Under the pieces are notes generated by a model. The model had not been told where the DNA came from. It searched no databases and was given only the letters and a program-made list of their open reading frames with translations. This document shows positions 17,688 through 28,794 of a stretch of DNA of 64,000 bases, in pieces. Source of the stretch: Pectobacterium sp013449375. GTDB lineage: Bacteria > Pseudomonadota > Gammaproteobacteria > Enterobacterales > Enterobacteriaceae. Every line of letters starts with the position of its first letter. Positions within the stretch are counted from its first letter, which is position 1. The stretch lies in assembly GCF_048593165.1 (NCBI RefSeq), contig NZ_CP184271.1. The stretch is one strand, 5' to 3'. The translations under genes were made by a program, and so were the position numbers.

Positions 17688-19256
17688 ATGTTACATAAAA
17701 ATAATTACCGACTCGGGATTGATGTCGGCGGCACCAACACGGATGCAGCAATTTTAGATGCAGATCTGCGCTGTATTGCGACGGCCAAATTTCCTACCAG
17801 CCTGGATATTTATAGCGGCATCGAACGAGTTATTGCTGACGTTCTGACACAGTCAGGTATTGAGCCGCAACATATTCGCTATGCGATGTTGGGCACAACG
17901 CAATGTACCAATGCGATTGTTGAGCGGAAAGGGCTGGATCGCGTTGGATTATTACGCCTGAGCCTGCCAAGCAGCGATAGCGTCCCGCCGCTATTTGGCT
18001 GGGATGACGAGTGGCAAAAGACGTTAGGTCAGCATTTCTACCAAATTCATGGCGGCTATGAATTTGATGGCCGCGAGATTCATCCCGTAGTGCGAGATGA
18101 GGTCTTGGCAGCCTGTGACAGGATGCGTGGTCATGTGGATAGCGTGGCGATTTGTGGCGTATTTTCTCCCGTAAACAATAAGCAGGAGATGCAGGTTGCT
18201 CAATGGGTAAATGCAGCGTTACCTGAAGTCTCCCTGTCGTTATCCCACAGGATCGGCAGCACGGGACTACTGGAAAGGGAAAATGCAAGCATCCTGAATG
18301 CCTCGTTACAAAGCACCGCCAACCGGTTTGTTAGCGGTTTTACGCAAGCGTTAGCCCGGCACGGTATTAAGGCTACGCCGTTCTTCGGGCAAAACGACGG
18401 TACATTGATGTCCGAAAGTATGGTGAAGCAATACCCCATTCTGACGATGGCCTGCGGGCCAACGAACTCGATTCGTGGAGCGTGTCACCTTTCTGGACTG
18501 GATAACGCATTGATTATCGATGTCGGCGGCACAACGACAGATATTGGCGTATTGGTGAATGGCTTTCCGCGTGAATCTGCCATCGCCGTTGAAGTGGGCG
18601 ATGTGCGGACGAATTTCAGAATGCCGGATATTATCTCTATCGGCATTGGTGGTGGAACCTGTGTGCGGCAGTCACAGGATGGAAAACTTACTCTTGGACC
18701 TGACAGCGTCGGCTATCGCCTGCTTGAGCAGGGCGTCAGCTTTGGTGGGGAGACATTAACGCTCAGCGATATCATGCTACAACTCCATCGTGAACGATGG
18801 ACATCCGAGCTTCCTCGTCCGTTGCCCGAGCTGGATAAAGCGCTTTGCCAGCAGGCTTATCGCCAGATGGTTGATAAAGTGGAAAGTGCTATCGATCGGA
18901 TCAAATCGTCGAGTGCGGCTATTCCCGCTGTGCTTGTGGGTGGCGGCAGTATTTTGCTGCCTGACGTTTTATCTGGTATCAGCCAGGTTATGCGTCCGCA
19001 GAATTTCGATGCGGCAAATGCGGTTGGTGTGGCGTTAGGGAAGGTTGGCGCACAGATTGAGCGCGTAGTGAAAATGCCGGATAACGATCGTGAAAAGATA
19101 AAAAGCGAACTGCAGCAGCAAACCGTTTGTCTGGCAGAAGAGACGGGAGCGATGCCAGGCAGCGTTGAAATCATCGACTATCAAGAAATTCCGTTGGCGT
19201 ATTTGCCCGGGAATGCGGTACAGGTGAAAATCAAGGTAGCAGGAAACCTAGCTTAG
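17688..19256 (+). CDS. Hydantoinase/oxoprolinase-family (HyuA-like) protein
   Basis: This 522-residue member of the hydantoinase A/5-oxoprolinase superfamily is expected to use ATP to open a cyclic amide ring. It has an actin-like ATP fold: phosphate-binding loops GIDVGGTNTDAAILDA (about 10-25) and IIDVGGTTTDIGVLV (about 280), plus ISIGIGGGTCVR and VLVGGGSILLPD near the C-terminus. It is shorter than full HyuA proteins (about 680-700 aa), and no HyuB partner gene is adjacent. It resembles the shorter paralogues paired with DUF917. The ATG at 17688 was preferred over an upstream in-frame ATG inside the DUF917 gene because GAGG at 17676-17679 lies 8 nt before it. The cassette ends here at a bidirectional terminator. 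Confidence 0.83.
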   Translation: MLHKNNYRLGIDVGGTNTDAAILDADLRCIATAKFPTSLDIYSGIERVIADVLTQSGIEPQHIRYAMLGTTQCTNAIVERKGLDRVGLLRLSLPSSDSVPPLFGWDDEWQKTLGQHFYQIHGGYEFDGREIHPVVRDEVLAACDRMRGHVDSVAICGVFSPVNNKQEMQVAQWVNAALPEVSLSLSHRIGSTGLLERENASILNASLQSTANRFVSGFTQALARHGIKATPFFGQNDGTLMSESMVKQYPILTMACGPTNSIRGACHLSGLDNALIIDVGGTTTDIGVLVNGFPRESAIAVEVGDVRTNFRMPDIISIGIGGGTCVRQSQDGKLTLGPDSVGYRLLEQGVSFGGETLTLSDIMLQLHRERWTSELPRPLPELDKALCQQAYRQMVDKVESAIDRIKSSSAAIPAVLVGGGSILLPDVLSGISQVMRPQNFDAANAVGVALGKVGAQIERVVKMPDNDREKIKSELQQQTVCLAEETGAMPGSVEIIDYQEIPLAYLPGNAVQVKIKVAGNLA

Positions 19257-19297
19257 CGCAGTGCTTAACGAGGTAAGAATATCTCCCCGCTACCATG

Positions 19298-19327
19298 AAA
19301 ATAGCGCGCCATCAGCGCGCTATTTTT
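19298..19327. terminator. Bidirectional terminator between the hydantoinase-like gene and pflA
   Basis: A 12-bp perfect stem (AAAATAGCGCGC / GCGCGCTATTTT) with loop CATCA is flanked by A and T tracts. It can serve both the rightward cassette and the leftward pflA transcript. Confidence 0.93.
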
Positions 19328-19344
19328 TCAAACCCTATCAGAGG

Positions 19345-20085
19345 TTAGTACATGACCTTGTGGCCGTAGCCTTCAAGAATCGATTTAATTCGATCCATGG
19401 TATCGGCCTTCGGTGGTTTAACACCGTCTAATTTGTACTCTTCCCCCATTGCGATCCACTTGTGTTTACCAAGCTCATGATAGGGAAGAAGCTCAATCTT
19501 CTCGATGTTAGTCATATCCTTGGTGAACTCACCTAACTTGTGTGCGGACGCATCATCATCAGACCAACCGGGGACGACCACATAACGTATCCAGGTACGC
19601 TGGTTGCGTTTTGCCAGATAACGTGCGAAATCCAGAGTACGGTGGTTCGATACGCCAACTAAATTCTGGTGTATATCGTCGTTCATTTGCTTCAGGTCGA
19701 GCATCACTAAATCGCTGACGTCTAATAGTTCGTCAATGACTGGGTCATAGCGGCGTACAAACCCATTGGTATCCAGACAGGTACTAATACCTTCTGCCTT
19801 ACAGGCGCGGAACCAGTCGCGTACAAACTCGGCCTGAAGGATGGCCTCGCCGCCGGATGCGGTTACGCCGCCGCCAGATGCATTCATAAAATGGCGGTAG
19901 GTCACGACTTCTTTCATAAGTTCTTCCACCGTCACTTCCTTGCCGCCGTGCGTATCCCAGGTATCACGGTTATGGCAGTACAGGCAGCGCATCAGGCAAC
20001 CCTGGAAGAAGATGATGAAACGGATGCCTGGGCCATCGACGGTGCCGCAGGATTCAAAGGAGTGGATGCGACCGATTACTGACAT
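19345..20085 (-). CDS. pflA: Pyruvate formate-lyase activating enzyme
   Basis: PflA is a radical-SAM enzyme that installs the glycyl radical on PflB under anaerobic conditions. The ATG at 20085 gives MSVIGRIHSFESCGTVDGPG and 246 residues, the E. coli length; an open frame extends 53 codons further upstream, but without family resemblance. The iron-sulfur CxxxCxxC motif is CLMRCLYC, and the SAM-binding glycine region is NASGGGVTASGGEA. It is the third gene of the leftward focA-pflB-pflA group. It is separated from pflB by 269 bp containing a terminator, so it can also be expressed from its own promoter. Confidence 0.97.
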   Translation of the reverse strand: MSVIGRIHSFESCGTVDGPGIRFIIFFQGCLMRCLYCHNRDTWDTHGGKEVTVEELMKEVVTYRHFMNASGGGVTASGGEAILQAEFVRDWFRACKAEGISTCLDTNGFVRRYDPVIDELLDVSDLVMLDLKQMNDDIHQNLVGVSNHRTLDFARYLAKRNQRTWIRYVVVPGWSDDDASAHKLGEFTKDMTNIEKIELLPYHELGKHKWIAMGEEYKLDGVKPPKADTMDRIKSILEGYGHKVMY

Positions 20086-20295
20086 TGCGAGGTTTTCTCC
20101 AAATTTGACCGAACAATAGCGGTCTTTATGAGCGCAGTCATGAGAAGGCAGGTATTGCTCTGACAGAGATGGCTGACAGAAGAACACCGTATGACAGATG
20201 CTGCGTCGAATCTGTTTTGCGAGCCATCCACAAGATGAGGGCAATATAGCGGGCTGGCAAAACAGGCTAACAACCTGGACGACAATCGGGGGTGA

Positions 20296-20330
20296 GAAAA
20301 AGGCCCCACTGACGTGGAGCCTTTATTTTA
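20296..20330 (-). terminator. Terminator downstream of pflB
   Basis: Read leftward, AAAGGCTCCAC pairs with GTGGGGCCTTTTT around the loop GTCA, with one G-T pair, and a T tract follows. It separates pflB from pflA. Confidence 0.88.
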
Positions 20331-20354
20331 CGCCTTTTCAGACAGTCATGGAAA

Positions 20355-22637
<2,283 letters not shown>

Positions 22638-22694
22638 TTTACACCTACCTTTGATATGGATTTCTTAAAACCCGACGTTGCGGCCGATTGCACC

Positions 22695-23555
22695 TCAGTG
22701 GTGCTTGTCTCCACCGCGCAAATAAATTACCCAATATGTTAAACCGACTAAGGCACCACCGCCGATGATATTCCCAAGCGTGACGGGAATCAGATTATCG
22801 GTAATGAAGTGGCTAACGGTTAAATGCTCAAATTGAGAAGGCACCATTCCAATCGCGTTCCAGAATTCTGGAGCCGCAAAGTTTTTGATAACGATACCCA
22901 TAGGAATCATAAACATGTTAGCGATACTGTGCTCAAAGCCACTGGCAACGAACATGGCGACAGGCAGGATCATGGCAAACATTTTATCGGTAAGCGTACG
23001 GCCTGAGTAGCTCATCCATACCGCCATACAAACCATCAGGTTAGCCAAAATACCCAGACACAGTGCTTCAACAAATGTGTGTTCCAGCTTGTGCTCCGCT
23101 GTTTGCAGGACGTTGAGGCCCCACGCCCCCTTCGCGACCATGTGTTCTCCCGAGAACCAGATAAGCCCAACGAAGAAAAGCGCGCCGATCAGGTTACCAA
23201 CATAAACATTTGCCCAATTACAGGCTAGTTGCTTCCAGGTAATACGTCCACTGGCCTTGGCAATCACGATGAGAACGGTTGAGGTGAAGAGGTCCGCACC
23301 GCAGACGACAACCAGCATGAGACCAAGGGAGAAACAAATACCACCGATCAGTTTCGCAATGCCAAAAGGCATCGTTGAGGTTCCCGTGGTGGCGGTAATA
23401 TAAAAGACAAAAGCGATCGAAATAAATACACCCGCGGTTATCGCCAAATAAAACGTTGTCCACGGTTGTTTAGTCGCTTTATAAACTCCGGCGTCTTCAG
23501 CAACTTTTGCCATTGCAGCTGGGAGTAATAGAGTAAAGGGGTTGTCAGCTTTCAC
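22695..23555 (-). CDS. focA: Formate channel FocA
   Basis: FocA is a pentameric inner-membrane formate/nitrite-family channel that exports and re-imports formate made by PflB. The 286-residue sequence has six hydrophobic helices. Family signature regions are GADLFTSTVLIVIAKASGRI, CNWANVYVGNLIGALFF and ASGFEHSIANMFMIPMGI with the gating His. Length and start (MKADNPFTLLLPAAMAK) match E. coli FocA. It is the first gene of the focA-pflB operon, and an FNR-like site lies upstream. Confidence 0.98.
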   Translation of the reverse strand: MKADNPFTLLLPAAMAKVAEDAGVYKATKQPWTTFYLAITAGVFISIAFVFYITATTGTSTMPFGIAKLIGGICFSLGLMLVVVCGADLFTSTVLIVIAKASGRITWKQLACNWANVYVGNLIGALFFVGLIWFSGEHMVAKGAWGLNVLQTAEHKLEHTFVEALCLGILANLMVCMAVWMSYSGRTLTDKMFAMILPVAMFVASGFEHSIANMFMIPMGIVIKNFAAPEFWNAIGMVPSQFEHLTVSHFITDNLIPVTLGNIIGGGALVGLTYWVIYLRGGDKHH

Positions 23556-23616
23556 ACTAACTCTCTCTTAAAAATTATCAACGTTGAGATACTAACAAAG
23601 CAGTATACGGTAAAAT

Positions 23617-23630
23617 TTGACGTGGATCAT
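23617..23630. promoter_or_regulatory. FNR-like anaerobox upstream of focA-pflB
   Basis: TTGACGTGGATCAT matches 8 of the 10 specified bases of the FNR consensus TTGAT-N4-ATCAA. It lies 62-75 bp upstream of the focA ATG. FNR and ArcA activation of focA-pflB under anaerobiosis is established in E. coli, so the position is reasonable. Confidence 0.6.
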
Positions 23631-23898
23631 ACTGCAAGAAATTAACAAGGTGGTGATGAAGGTTGGATACCGTATTTTTCTAGATAACTATTTGAATTTT
23701 ATTATAAAAAAATATTTTAATTTTTATAAAAAGAGTTGAATGGAGTGCGTTAAACCTACCGATTCAGCGTTAAGAAAAATCATGGTTTGTAGATTTTCAG
23801 TACCACCTTGTCGACGTAATTTAATTAAAAATTCACCATTCAATAACAATATTCTGATTATCCATTACGAATAACAAATATTCGTCCTGTAGATAATA
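23631..23898. other. focA-ycaO intergenic region, strongly AT-rich
   Basis: This non-coding spacer upstream of focA and downstream of ycaO contains long A/T stretches (23690-23740 and 23820-23880). It probably carries additional focA-pfl promoters and sites for nucleoid proteins, by analogy with the multi-promoter E. coli pfl region. No gene is visible. Confidence 0.4.
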
Positions 23899-23927
23899 AA
23901 ATAGCCCTTTAAGATAAAGGGCTATTT
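23895..23927 (-). terminator. Terminator of ycaO
   Basis: A perfect 13-bp stem (AAATAGCCCTTTA / TAAAGGGCTATTT) with a 3-nt loop is followed leftward by TTATTATC. It lies about 80 bp downstream of the ycaO stop. Confidence 0.88.
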
Positions 23928-24006
23928 AGGGTGGACAATGGCAGATTGCTATTTGCCATAGCGCGTATTCATCAATATAAGGTGCGCTGGTTGCCTCAGT
24001 CAGACA

Positions 24007-25770
24007 CTATTTTGCTTGCCAGTAACGGCGTTTAGCCTGCTGCAGTTTTTCATAGGCAGCCAGCAGTGACTGGTGTGCAGGCAACGAGGCAAAGGTGTCA
24101 TCCACAGCAAACAAGCCATAGAAGCACGCTTCGCCAGCCACGGCGGCACTGGCGGCATCAACCGTTTCACTGCCGTACATTTTGGTAAAGGCGTCGTAAT
24201 ATTCTGCCGGGTCGCGTTCAGGCTCCTGTGCCAGTAACAGCAGGGTCTGAAGGCAACGATAATAATTGCTGCGCTGCGCGGTAAAGACGGAGTCGTTGAA
24301 GTCCTGTGTCCACTCTGTCCAGCTTAATGCCTGATCCAGATCGCCGCCGGCCAGTGCCAGCATGGCTTTTAGTTCGCCAACGCGCAGCGTAAACCAGCCA
24401 TTATCTTTGCCGGTGGCAATGCCGAGCAGCTCACGTACGCGGGTGAAGTCATCCAGCCCTTCGTCATCCAGCTGTTGCAACAGCGCCAGATAGTCTTCTT
24501 GTTCCCATTTACTGTCAGGCAACGCCAGCAGCGTCTCACGCAGGTGAGCACCCATGCTATTATTGGCTAACAACAGATCATCAGCAGGGTAGATGTCTGA
24601 CATTCCTGGCACGATGATGCGGCAGGCGTAAACAGACAGATGCTCATAGTCGGCAATATAAACTTCTTTATCTTCCTGTTTGAAGATCGCCATCAGCGTG
24701 GCGAATTCTTCTTCCGTCGACCCTTTAAAGCTCCAGTCGGCAAATTCATAATCCGCGTCTTTCTTGAACATATCCCAAGAGATCAGGCCGCTGGAATCGA
24801 TAAAGTGGGTTTCCAGATTGGCGTGTTCGGCCACTTCTTCATCATCAAACGTCGGTGGGGTGAAGACGTCCAGATCTTTCAGACCGCGACCTTGCAGCAG
24901 TTCGGTGACGGTACGCTCCAGCGCTACGCCGAAATCAGGGTGCGCGCCGAAGGAGGCAAAGCAGGTGCCGTTAGCTGGGTTAAACAGGACTACGCAGATA
25001 ACTGGGTATTTTCCACCGAGTGAGGCATCGTAAGAGAAAATCGGGAAGCCTTCTTTCTCCAGCGTCGCGATCGCTTCGACCACGCCAGGGTAGCGATTCA
25101 GCACCGCTTGCGGAATTTCCGGCAGGCTGATCGACTCGGCAATGATGCGGTTTTTGATGCTACGCTCGAACACTTCAGACAGCCCCTGAACGCGGGCTTC
25201 GTTGGCGGTGTTACCTGCGGACATCCCGTTAGAAACGTACAGGTTACCGATGATGTTCATCGGAATATAAACGGTTTGCTGATCAGACTGGCGGGTAAAC
25301 GGTAGTGCACAAATGCCTCTGTCGGCATTGCCGGATTGCAGATCGATCAGATCGCTGGCGCTCAGTTCCTGCTCAGGATCGTAAAACTGGTGCAGACGGG
25401 CATCCAGAATACCTTCTGGCAACGCATCATCTTCTGGAATAGGGAACCATTTTTCATTCGGGTAGTGAACGAAATCACCGTTGGCGATGGTCTTGCCGAG
25501 ATAGAAGTCAGCAAAGAAATAGTTAGTAGATAGACGCTCGAAATACTCGCCTAACGCGGAAGCCAGTGCCGCTTTCTTACTGGCACCTTTGCCGTTAGTG
25601 AAGCAGAGCGGGCAATCGCGGTCTCGAATATGGACAGACCAGACGTTTGGCACCGGATTCAGCCATGACGCTTCCTCGATGTTAAACCCCAGGTCTTGGA
25701 GCTGTTGTTGAAAACGGGCGATGGAGTCTTCCAGGGCGGCGTCTTTGCCTGGGATAAACGTTTGAGTCAT
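24007..25770 (-). CDS. ycaO: YcaO, ATP-dependent cyclodehydratase-family protein (S12 methylthiolation accessory factor)
   Basis: YcaO is a cytosolic ATP-binding protein of the YcaO fold. In E. coli it assists RimO in beta-methylthiolation of ribosomal protein S12. The ATG at 25770 gives MTQTFIPGKDAALEDSIARF and 587 aa, against 586 in E. coli; an open frame reaches 12 codons further upstream but is not conserved. The YcaO domain covers roughly residues 60-390, with ATP-binding stretches GKGASKKAALASALGEYFER and ARVQGLSEVFER. The C-terminal part resembles a tetratricopeptide-like helical region (LGIATGKDNGWFTLRVGELK onward). It is a leftward single gene with its own terminator. Confidence 0.95.
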   Translation of the reverse strand: MTQTFIPGKDAALEDSIARFQQQLQDLGFNIEEASWLNPVPNVWSVHIRDRDCPLCFTNGKGASKKAALASALGEYFERLSTNYFFADFYLGKTIANGDFVHYPNEKWFPIPEDDALPEGILDARLHQFYDPEQELSASDLIDLQSGNADRGICALPFTRQSDQQTVYIPMNIIGNLYVSNGMSAGNTANEARVQGLSEVFERSIKNRIIAESISLPEIPQAVLNRYPGVVEAIATLEKEGFPIFSYDASLGGKYPVICVVLFNPANGTCFASFGAHPDFGVALERTVTELLQGRGLKDLDVFTPPTFDDEEVAEHANLETHFIDSSGLISWDMFKKDADYEFADWSFKGSTEEEFATLMAIFKQEDKEVYIADYEHLSVYACRIIVPGMSDIYPADDLLLANNSMGAHLRETLLALPDSKWEQEDYLALLQQLDDEGLDDFTRVRELLGIATGKDNGWFTLRVGELKAMLALAGGDLDQALSWTEWTQDFNDSVFTAQRSNYYRCLQTLLLLAQEPERDPAEYYDAFTKMYGSETVDAASAAVAGEACFYGLFAVDDTFASLPAHQSLLAAYEKLQQAKRRYWQAK

Positions 25771-26098
25771 GGAGTTCACTCTTATCGAGATTAACGGAAG
25801 CGGCATGATACGGATTTTTCTGTCCAGACTCTATTTATTCATAACAGATCAGCAACAGTGAAAAAGAACAGACGGCGTAACGTGCCGTTTTGCATAATGA
25901 AAGCGCAATAAGCGTTGCAGCCGCGATTGACGAGTGATAAAACCGATAGCAGGGTAAAAGTAGTGTGGTTATGGCGGTTATTCCGTTATAACTACTATCT
26001 TGTAACAGCGGTATTTTTATAACCGACAGGTTTATAAAAATGGTATTTGTAACAACGGTGATAAAACAGCCGCTATTTTTCAGGTGTGGTGAGGGGAA
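25771..26098. other. ycaO-serC divergent intergenic region
   Basis: This 328-bp promoter region serves both ycaO and serC. An imperfect hairpin (ATTTTTATAACC at 26013-26024 against GGTTTATAAAAAT at 26029-26041, one bulged base) lies about 60 bp before serC. It could be an operator or part of the leader. E. coli serC is controlled by Lrp and CRP, but I cannot place such sites by eye. No small gene is supported. Confidence 0.4.
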
Positions 26099-27184
26099 AT
26101 GACTCAGATTTTTAATTTTAGCGCCGGTCCAGCAATGCTGCCGGTTGAAGTGCTGCGTCGTGCTGAACAGGAATTGTGTAATTGGAATGGCTTGGGTACC
26201 TCGGTCATGGAAATCAGCCACCGTAGTAAAGAGTTTATGCAGGTTGCCGCTGAATCCGAGCAAGATCTGCGTGATTTGCTGAAAATCCCCTCCAACTACA
26301 AAGTGCTTTTTTGTCATGGTGGCGCGCGTGCGCAATTTGCGGCAGTCCCGTTAAACCTTCTGGGCGAGCGTACCACCGCGGACTACATCGATGGCGGATA
26401 CTGGGCGCACAGCGCAGTTAATGAAGCAGAAAAATATTGCGCGCCTAATGTGATTGATGTGAAAACGCGCGTAGACGGCCTGCGCGGTATTAAACCGATG
26501 CGCGAATGGCAACTGTCTGATGACGCCGCATTTGTACACTACTGCCCGAATGAAACTATTGACGGCATTGCAATTGAAGAAGAGCCGGATTTTGGCGACA
26601 AAATTGTGGTCGCAGATTATTCTTCCAGCATCCTGTCTCGTCGTATTGACGTTAGTCGCTATGGCGTGATCTACGCGGGTGCGCAGAAAAATATTGGCCC
26701 TGCGGGTCTGACGTTGGTGATCGTGCGTGACGATCTGCTGGGTAAAGCGCGCCGTGAGCTGCCATCGATTCTGGATTATCAGATTCTGGCGGACAATGAC
26801 TCCATGTTCAACACACCGCCGACTTTTGCTTGGTATCTGTCCGGTATGGTCTTCAAATGGTTGAAACAGTACGGTGGCTTGGCTGAAATTGAAAAACGTA
26901 ACCAGGAGAAAGCCGAACTGCTGTATAGCGCGATCGACGGTAATGATTTCTATCGTAATGACGTCGCGGTAGCGAACCGTTCTCGTATGAACGTACCGTT
27001 CCTGCTGGCGGATGCTGCGTTGGATAAAGTCTTCCTGGAAGAATCCGTCGCTGCGGGCTTGCATGCGCTGAAAGGCCATCGCGTAGTGGGCGGTATGCGA
27101 GCGTCTATCTACAACGCTATGCCACTGGAAGGCGTGAAAGCGCTGACTGAATTTATGGCTGACTTCGCACGTCGCCACGGTTGA
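26099..27184 (+). CDS. serC: Phosphoserine/phosphohydroxythreonine aminotransferase
   Basis: SerC is a PLP enzyme that transaminates 3-phosphohydroxypyruvate to phosphoserine in serine synthesis, and also acts in pyridoxine synthesis. The 361-residue sequence starts MTQIFNFSAGPAMLP. It carries the substrate-loop FCHGGARAQFAAVPLNLL and the PLP lysine in GVIYAGAQKNIGPAGLT. GAGGGG precedes the ATG. It forms the classic serC-aroA operon, with an intrinsic terminator in the 81-bp gap that lowers aroA expression, as in E. coli. Confidence 0.98.
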   Translation: MTQIFNFSAGPAMLPVEVLRRAEQELCNWNGLGTSVMEISHRSKEFMQVAAESEQDLRDLLKIPSNYKVLFCHGGARAQFAAVPLNLLGERTTADYIDGGYWAHSAVNEAEKYCAPNVIDVKTRVDGLRGIKPMREWQLSDDAAFVHYCPNETIDGIAIEEEPDFGDKIVVADYSSSILSRRIDVSRYGVIYAGAQKNIGPAGLTLVIVRDDLLGKARRELPSILDYQILADNDSMFNTPPTFAWYLSGMVFKWLKQYGGLAEIEKRNQEKAELLYSAIDGNDFYRNDVAVANRSRMNVPFLLADAALDKVFLEESVAAGLHALKGHRVVGGMRASIYNAMPLEGVKALTEFMADFARRHG

Positions 27185-27212
27185 TTAATCCGACCTCGCT
27201 ATCCATTTTGAT

Positions 27213-27237
27213 AAACCCCGGGCTTACCGGGGTTTTT
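27213..27237 (+). terminator. serC-aroA intercistronic terminator
   Basis: An 8-bp stem AACCCCGG / CCGGGGTT with loop GCTTA and a TTTTT tail lies between serC and aroA. E. coli has a partial terminator at the same place in its serC-aroA operon. Confidence 0.9.
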
Positions 27238-27265
27238 ATGTCCACGTTGAAAGAATAGGCTTTAC

Positions 27266-28555
27266 ATGCAGGAATCCCTGACCCTACAACCCATCAAACT
27301 GATTAACGGTACCCTTAACCTTCCAGGATCAAAAAGCGTCTCTAACCGCGCGCTGTTGCTGGCCGCCTTGTCCGAAGGCAAGACCCGCCTGACTAACCTG
27401 TTAGACAGTGACGATGTTCGCCATATGCTGACCGCTTTAACCGCGTTGGGCGTGGAATATCATCTGTCATCTGACCGGACAGTCTGTGAGATTACGGGGC
27501 TTGGTGGAGCGTTTACGGCGCCGCAACCGCTGGAGCTGTTTTTAGGGAACGCGGGTACAGCGATGCGCCCCCTAGCCGCTGCGCTGTGCCTGACGGATGG
27601 CGACATTGTGCTGACGGGGGAGCCCCGCATGAAAGAACGGCCAATCGGGCATCTGGTCGACGCACTGCGTCAGGGCGGGGCGAAAATTGACTATCTGGAG
27701 CAGGAACACTATCCGCCGCTGCGTCTGCACGGCGGTTTTCAGGGCGGCGAAATCAGTGTCGATGGTAGCGTATCCAGCCAGTTCCTGACGGCGTTGTTGA
27801 TGACCGCGCCTCTGGCTGCGCGGGATACGCAAATCAGCATCCAGGGCGATCTGGTTTCTAAACCGTATATCGATATCACGCTGCATATGATGAAAGCGTT
27901 TGGTATTGACGTACGTAATGAGAATTATCAACGTTTCTTTGTTACGGGTCGCCAGCAGTATCGCTCTCCGGGTGACTATCTGGTGGAAGGCGATGCGTCA
28001 TCAGCCTCTTATTTTCTGGCAGCCGCAGCAATTAAAGGTGGCGTGGTGCGCGTGACCGGTGTGGGCCGTCATAGCGTGCAGGGCGATATTCGTTTCGCCG
28101 ATGTGCTGGAAAAAATGGGGGCGATCGTGCGTTGGGGGGAGGATTATATTGAATGCGAACGCGGTGAACTGCACGCGATCGACATGGATATGAACCACAT
28201 TCCTGATGCTGCGATGACTATTGCGACGGCGGCGCTTTTCGCACAAGGCGGTACGACTACGCTGCGTAATATCTATAACTGGCGCGTGAAAGAGACCGAT
28301 CGTCTGGCCGCTATGGCGACTGAACTGCGTAAAGTAGGTGCGGAAGTGGAAGAAGGTAACGACTATATCCGCATTACGCCACCCACCACCCTGAAAACGG
28401 CAGAAATCGGGACGTACAACGATCATCGTATGGCGATGTGTTTCTCGCTGGTGGCGCTGTCCGATACGCCGGTCACCATTCTTGATCCGAAATGTACCGC
28501 TAAAACGTTCCCCGACTACTTCGAACAGTTGGCACGCCTCAGCGAACTAGCATGA
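27266..28555 (+). CDS. aroA: 3-Phosphoshikimate 1-carboxyvinyltransferase (EPSP synthase)
   Basis: AroA transfers the enolpyruvyl group of PEP to shikimate 3-phosphate in the shikimate pathway. The 429-residue protein has the N-terminal LNLPGSKSVSNRALLLAALS motif with the catalytic lysine. It also has the class I signature LFLGNAGTAMRPLAAAL (including the GNAGTA glyphosate-contact region) and the second signature RVKETDRLAAMATELRKVGA. It lies downstream of serC and is followed by a strong terminator. Length is within two residues of the E. coli enzyme. Confidence 0.98.
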   Translation: MQESLTLQPIKLINGTLNLPGSKSVSNRALLLAALSEGKTRLTNLLDSDDVRHMLTALTALGVEYHLSSDRTVCEITGLGGAFTAPQPLELFLGNAGTAMRPLAAALCLTDGDIVLTGEPRMKERPIGHLVDALRQGGAKIDYLEQEHYPPLRLHGGFQGGEISVDGSVSSQFLTALLMTAPLAARDTQISIQGDLVSKPYIDITLHMMKAFGIDVRNENYQRFFVTGRQQYRSPGDYLVEGDASSASYFLAAAAIKGGVVRVTGVGRHSVQGDIRFADVLEKMGAIVRWGEDYIECERGELHAIDMDMNHIPDAAMTIATAALFAQGGTTTLRNIYNWRVKETDRLAAMATELRKVGAEVEEGNDYIRITPPTTLKTAEIGTYNDHRMAMCFSLVALSDTPVTILDPKCTAKTFPDYFEQLARLSELA

Positions 28556-28564
28556 TTTCTCTCT

Positions 28565-28589
28565 AAGGCACGGTCTCCGTGCCTTTTTT
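28565..28589 (+). terminator. Terminator of the serC-aroA operon
   Basis: The stem AAGGCACGG / CCGTGCCTT with loop TCT is followed by a T tract, 10 bp after the aroA stop. Confidence 0.93.
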
Positions 28590-28794
28590 CTCTCTGTTTT
28601 TTCTAACCGCGTCCTGTTTCTCTCTAATCGCGCGCGGTTTTTCTTCTTGAATTGCGCACTGCATTCAGAGAATGTCTTATTTTTCCCACCATTCCGGCAT
28701 TGGGGTAACCTTTCTCTGTATTGATGCGTATAATGAGGCTCCGTGATGCCATAAACGGCATAGGCGGAACTTCCCAGTATTAAAGGAGAGAGAA

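Noticed and set aside
26351..27178. 275-codon open frame antisense to serC
   Set aside because: Fully contained opposite a conserved enzyme gene, with no ribosome-binding site or recognisable domain.
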